This document shows positions 61,005 to 64,000 of a stretch of 64,000 nucleotides of DNA, one piece after another; position 1 is the stretch's first letter, and each line of letters opens with the position of its first letter. The stretch is from Liolophura sinensis (taxonomy: Eukaryota > Mollusca > Polyplacophora > Chitonida > Chitonidae). The position numbers and the translations under genes are program-made. Below the pieces are notes generated by a model. That model saw nothing but the letters and a program-made list of their open reading frames with translations, was not told the DNA's origin and did not search any database. The stretch covers positions 20,689,608 through 20,753,607 of the forward strand of contig NC_088300.1 of assembly GCF_032854445.1 (NCBI RefSeq), in the 5' to 3' direction.

Positions 61005-63375
61005 TGCTTCGCATGCAGCAAACGCCATATCTCTCTCCTCTTGCAATTCTTTAGCGGTGGCGTCCATTTTCTCACGGGAGAAGTCATCTATTGGCAGACC
61101 AGACACGATTTCGTATGAGTGGTCAGGCTTGACACGGACAGGGAAACTGTAAACAAGCCCATCAGGAATTCCGTAAGGGTTCCCGTCACTGGGCACTCCC
61201 ATAGACACCCAGTCATTCTGCAATACAATACACAGCCACTATCAAGTTTGGACTTCAGGTGAAAATCACTTAAAAGCACAGAAAAAAACGATAAAGTGTA
61301 TCTTTATAGTCATCAGTAAACACAGGGCATGTGTGATAATAAAATTTAAAATTTTATTCATTCCTAAATTAAGACTAGCAAGTCCCTTGAGTGTTTACAA
61401 AACACATAAACCCCGTTTTGCAAAGTACGAAAACAACAGTCTAAAATCTGTAAAATTAAGACAAAATAGATAACCCAATGCCCCCTAGCTAAAATTTCAT
61501 ACAGGTTATGTCTACAATGAGGGGAATGTGTACACCAAAATTGGAAATCATGTTGAAAAATAGGTTTTTGAGAAGTCATGTCCACAAGAAATACAAACTG
61601 TGACGAACACTGCAACTCTTGTAGATGTCCCTATTGAATTTGCATTGTGGCATAAAAATGATTGCGCCTAATATTTTTCACTTACCCCCTTTGTCCCAAA
61701 CCACCAATCCCTCATATGGTCACAAATGGCCTTGGCAGCAGACATGGCACTGGAGAGCTTGCGTGCCTTGATCACAGCACCTCCTCTTTGCTGAACAGTC
61801 TACAGTAAACAAAAACATCACATTCATTGGTACCAAATGTAAACATTAAAAGCAAAAAATTTTTTTGGTATTTATTTATTTATTTGATAGCTTTACGAGT
61901 ATGATGGCGGTCAGTTTTACTGGTGGAGGAATTGAAATGCCCAAGGTGAACCACCCCGCTTTGCCTGCAATAAGTGTAGACCAAACTGTATTTTCCACAC
62001 CACAGGATTGAGTTGTTTGTACATGTATATTTGCATGTGGTTTAACACTACTGTTACCATTTAGGAAACGTTGTTTCCTAATAGCAGACTGGCCCTACGG
62101 GTAATTCTGGCATTGTTTACAGTGCTTCCTCTCTGGAACACCAGGCCAAAGACACCAGACATGACACTAAACACAGTGGTACTGGGCCTGCCAGTACCTA
62201 TCCCATCCCCATATGCTGAGTGTCAAGCCAGCAAAGTGCCAAGAAAATCAAGTCAAAGATCTGCTGTATGACATGAATCAGTCTCCTGATCATGGAGACC
62301 AGACACCAGATGACTATCACTCTATCAAAGTGAAGTCTACAGAAATAAAGATGGGTCAAAAATTTGATCATGGATAAAGGCGAAAGATATTTCTCCTGTT
62401 CATGCTATTTCTCGAACTCACCTTGATAAATTCGTTTTTGAGCCAGCTGTCGTCTTTGACAGCTTCAGGCACTGGGATGTCCTTCCCATCTATGTTGACT
62501 ATAGCGTGGCGAACATCTGGGAACTGGGTGGAGGAGTGGTTTCCCCATATAATACAGTTCCTCACTTTGTCATGTGACACTCCCAGTCGCGAAGAAATCT
62601 AAGAAAAAAGCAAAAAAAGTCGTCATGACATACTTTTCTACGAGGTACTTATTTTGACATGCAATATGTTAACACCGTTAAGAAAAATGAGTCAAATATC
62701 GAAAAGAAGAAAAATCTGTTAGATTGCATGACAAAATATTGAGTGGCATGAAAGGGTGCTACCCTAATTCCTCAACCTTCTTGCATATGAAAGAGCAACT
62801 TTCAGTGCAATTTATTCACATCCTTAATTTGATTTTGGAGACAAAACTACACTGATTGGATTGCCCTGAATGAGGGCTTCACAAAAAAGTTTGGCTTTAT
62901 CAGTCAACACAGAATATATGCCTTCAGAATTTGTTTGAATAAACACCTTGCAAACATGTGAAAAAGTTGAAGAATTACAATACCCAAAGAAGGTGAATGA
63001 CTTCCAAGTATACCTATTTGCAAGTTACAACCCATCCTGAACTCCCAAATCAAACGTTGCTAGTCCATGTAATTTTATTTTATACCAATGCCCATAATCC
63101 ATGTCTCATAATCCCTGGCTTTTTAAATGCGCTTTCGATGGAGGAGAAGATCAGCTAAATACACAAGTTCAATGTAGAAAATCTTTTAAACCACCTTTAA
63201 TCACCCTGTAGCTTGTTAATTTCTGTTGGTGTAAAGCTTGAAGGTATTTTACCTGAGCCTGAGCTCTGTTCTGATCCAGGCGGGTCAAGCAGGTGAAGTT
63301 CTGCGGTGGTATAGACGGAGCATACTTCCTAGTGACTAAAGCGTTGGTATTAGCTGGGTTTCCAACAACAACAAC
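61002..63375 (-). CDS. MDH1: cytosolic malate dehydrogenase, C-terminal four exons (5' part outside window)
   Basis: NAD-dependent malate/oxaloacetate oxidoreductase of the malate-aspartate shuttle. Minus-strand exons: 63375-63253, 62598-62422, 61799-61686, 61217-61002. All are in phase 0 with AG/GT borders and encode the last 209 residues of about 334. Signature blocks: [13 protein letters not shown] (nucleotide/substrate region), [15 protein letters not shown] containing the catalytic Asp and substrate-binding Arg (Asp158 and Arg161 in mammalian numbering), [14 protein letters not shown] with the catalytic His (His186), [49 protein letters not shown] and INDF-like [12 protein letters not shown] near the end. 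All catalytic residues expected in this part are present and no disruption is seen, so it looks functional. The N-terminal Rossmann half must lie to the right of position 64000. The stop codon is in a readthrough context (separate entry). Confidence 0.96.
62030..62265 (+). mobile_element. diverged family B repeat in MDH1 intron
   Basis: GCATGTGGTTTAACACTACT, CAGACTGGCCCTACGG and CCAGACATGACACTAAACAC follow the order of the copies at 8262 and 55042 with heavy divergence. Between the second and third of the four MDH1 exons counted from the stop. A short TTTATTTATTTATTTGATAG tail-like piece at 61868 is probably a separate SINE remnant. Confidence 0.45.
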
Positions 63376-64000
63376 CTGAAATAAGACATGTAAGCAACAG
63401 ACAACATAAAATACCAAAATATGACTCAATAGCACATGAAGACCTTAAAATGCTTCTTTTGATGCTACCATTAAAGTTTTCAGATAAGAACTTAATCTAG
63501 CTTTAATATTTGTAACTCATTAACTTTCAAGATGCCATGAAAGCCAGACAGATGAATCAATCAGATTCACAGAAATATTAGGTCTTGAGACATGTTAATC
63601 GGAGCTAGCCTTTAACACTATCTCACTGGAGATAAAAAGATCAACATGAACATAACCATAACATAAAGAGTATCTCTGAACAAGTTGTGCCATAAACACT
63701 AAAACCATTATTGATCTTCACGCACTAACACTGCTATTTAAACACGTCCTTCTGTGTAGCTTCCCAAGAGCTTAAAACAGATGTCTGGGGATATTTAATA
63801 CATTCCACCATGTTACCTACAACCATTGTAATTAGAATGGAGATGAAATAAGACCTCATACATGCATGCAGCATGCACCATTAACAATGCACATTTCAAT
63901 GTTTATGTAATACCTAGTTCTTGCAAATATCAGCTATGGAATTTGGTTAACACTGACAATGCTTGATATTCGATCTGCATGTATACCTCAAACACTGGCA
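63376..64000 (-). other. MDH1 intron running off the window
   Basis: Follows the 3' splice site at 63376. No upstream MDH1 exon is recognisable before the window ends. A GAG/GTATAC donor-like site at the very edge does not encode the residues expected before VVVVGNP and is not called. Confidence 0.6.

Noticed and set aside
63980-64000. Donor-like GAG/GTATAC at the right edge as a further MDH1 exon
   Set aside because: The few visible codons do not match the residues that normally precede [11 protein letters not shown], and the exon body would lie outside the window.

Overview
The window is animal nuclear DNA: genes are split by introns with GT-AG borders, gene density is low, and minisatellites, tRNA-like SINEs and decayed LINEs are abundant. 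The protein families (MOK kinase, DNPH1/Rcl, cytosolic malate dehydrogenase, a class A GPCR) are animal genes. The SINE style and divergence from vertebrate proteins suggest a lophotrochozoan such as a mollusc or brachiopod; that placement is inference. Every protein-coding gene I recognise lies on the minus strand.

Layout. 1-10.4 kb: no recognised gene; two large tandem arrays (93-bp and 46-bp units) and a dispersed duplicated segment (67-268 resembles 7009-7194). 10.4-14.3 kb: a SINE head, a decayed minus-strand LINE reverse-transcriptase remnant and a 33-bp array. 15.35-16.82 kb: an intronless GPCR broken by four frame changes, with an 80-bp array upstream of its start. 19.65-25.45 kb: complete DNPH1 coding sequence in four exons. 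25.6-33 kb: mostly gene-free, with a SINE cluster at 29.7-31 kb. 33.0-38.3 kb: a decayed two-ORF L1-like retrotransposon. 42.3-54.1 kb: complete MOK in 13 coding exons (457 aa). 55-56.8 kb: SINE cluster. 57.47-58.59 kb: an intronless 372-aa protein I do not recognise, with five R-R-x-S motifs. 61.0-63.4 kb: the last four exons of cytosolic malate dehydrogenase (MDH1), whose 5' part lies beyond the window.

The genes do not form a pathway. The most notable signals are: (1) MDH1 ends in UGA-CUA, the known readthrough context, followed by a 7-codon extension ending in Ala-Asn-Leu, a peroxisomal-signal-like tripeptide; (2) two separate minisatellites inside MOK are amplifications of an exon 3' end plus its 5' splice site (11 copies after exon 7, about 17 copies after exon 11), and a smaller array covers the 3' splice site of the first DNPH1 coding exon. 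All exon borders were read by eye from splice sites, reading phase and family similarity; no transcript data were available.
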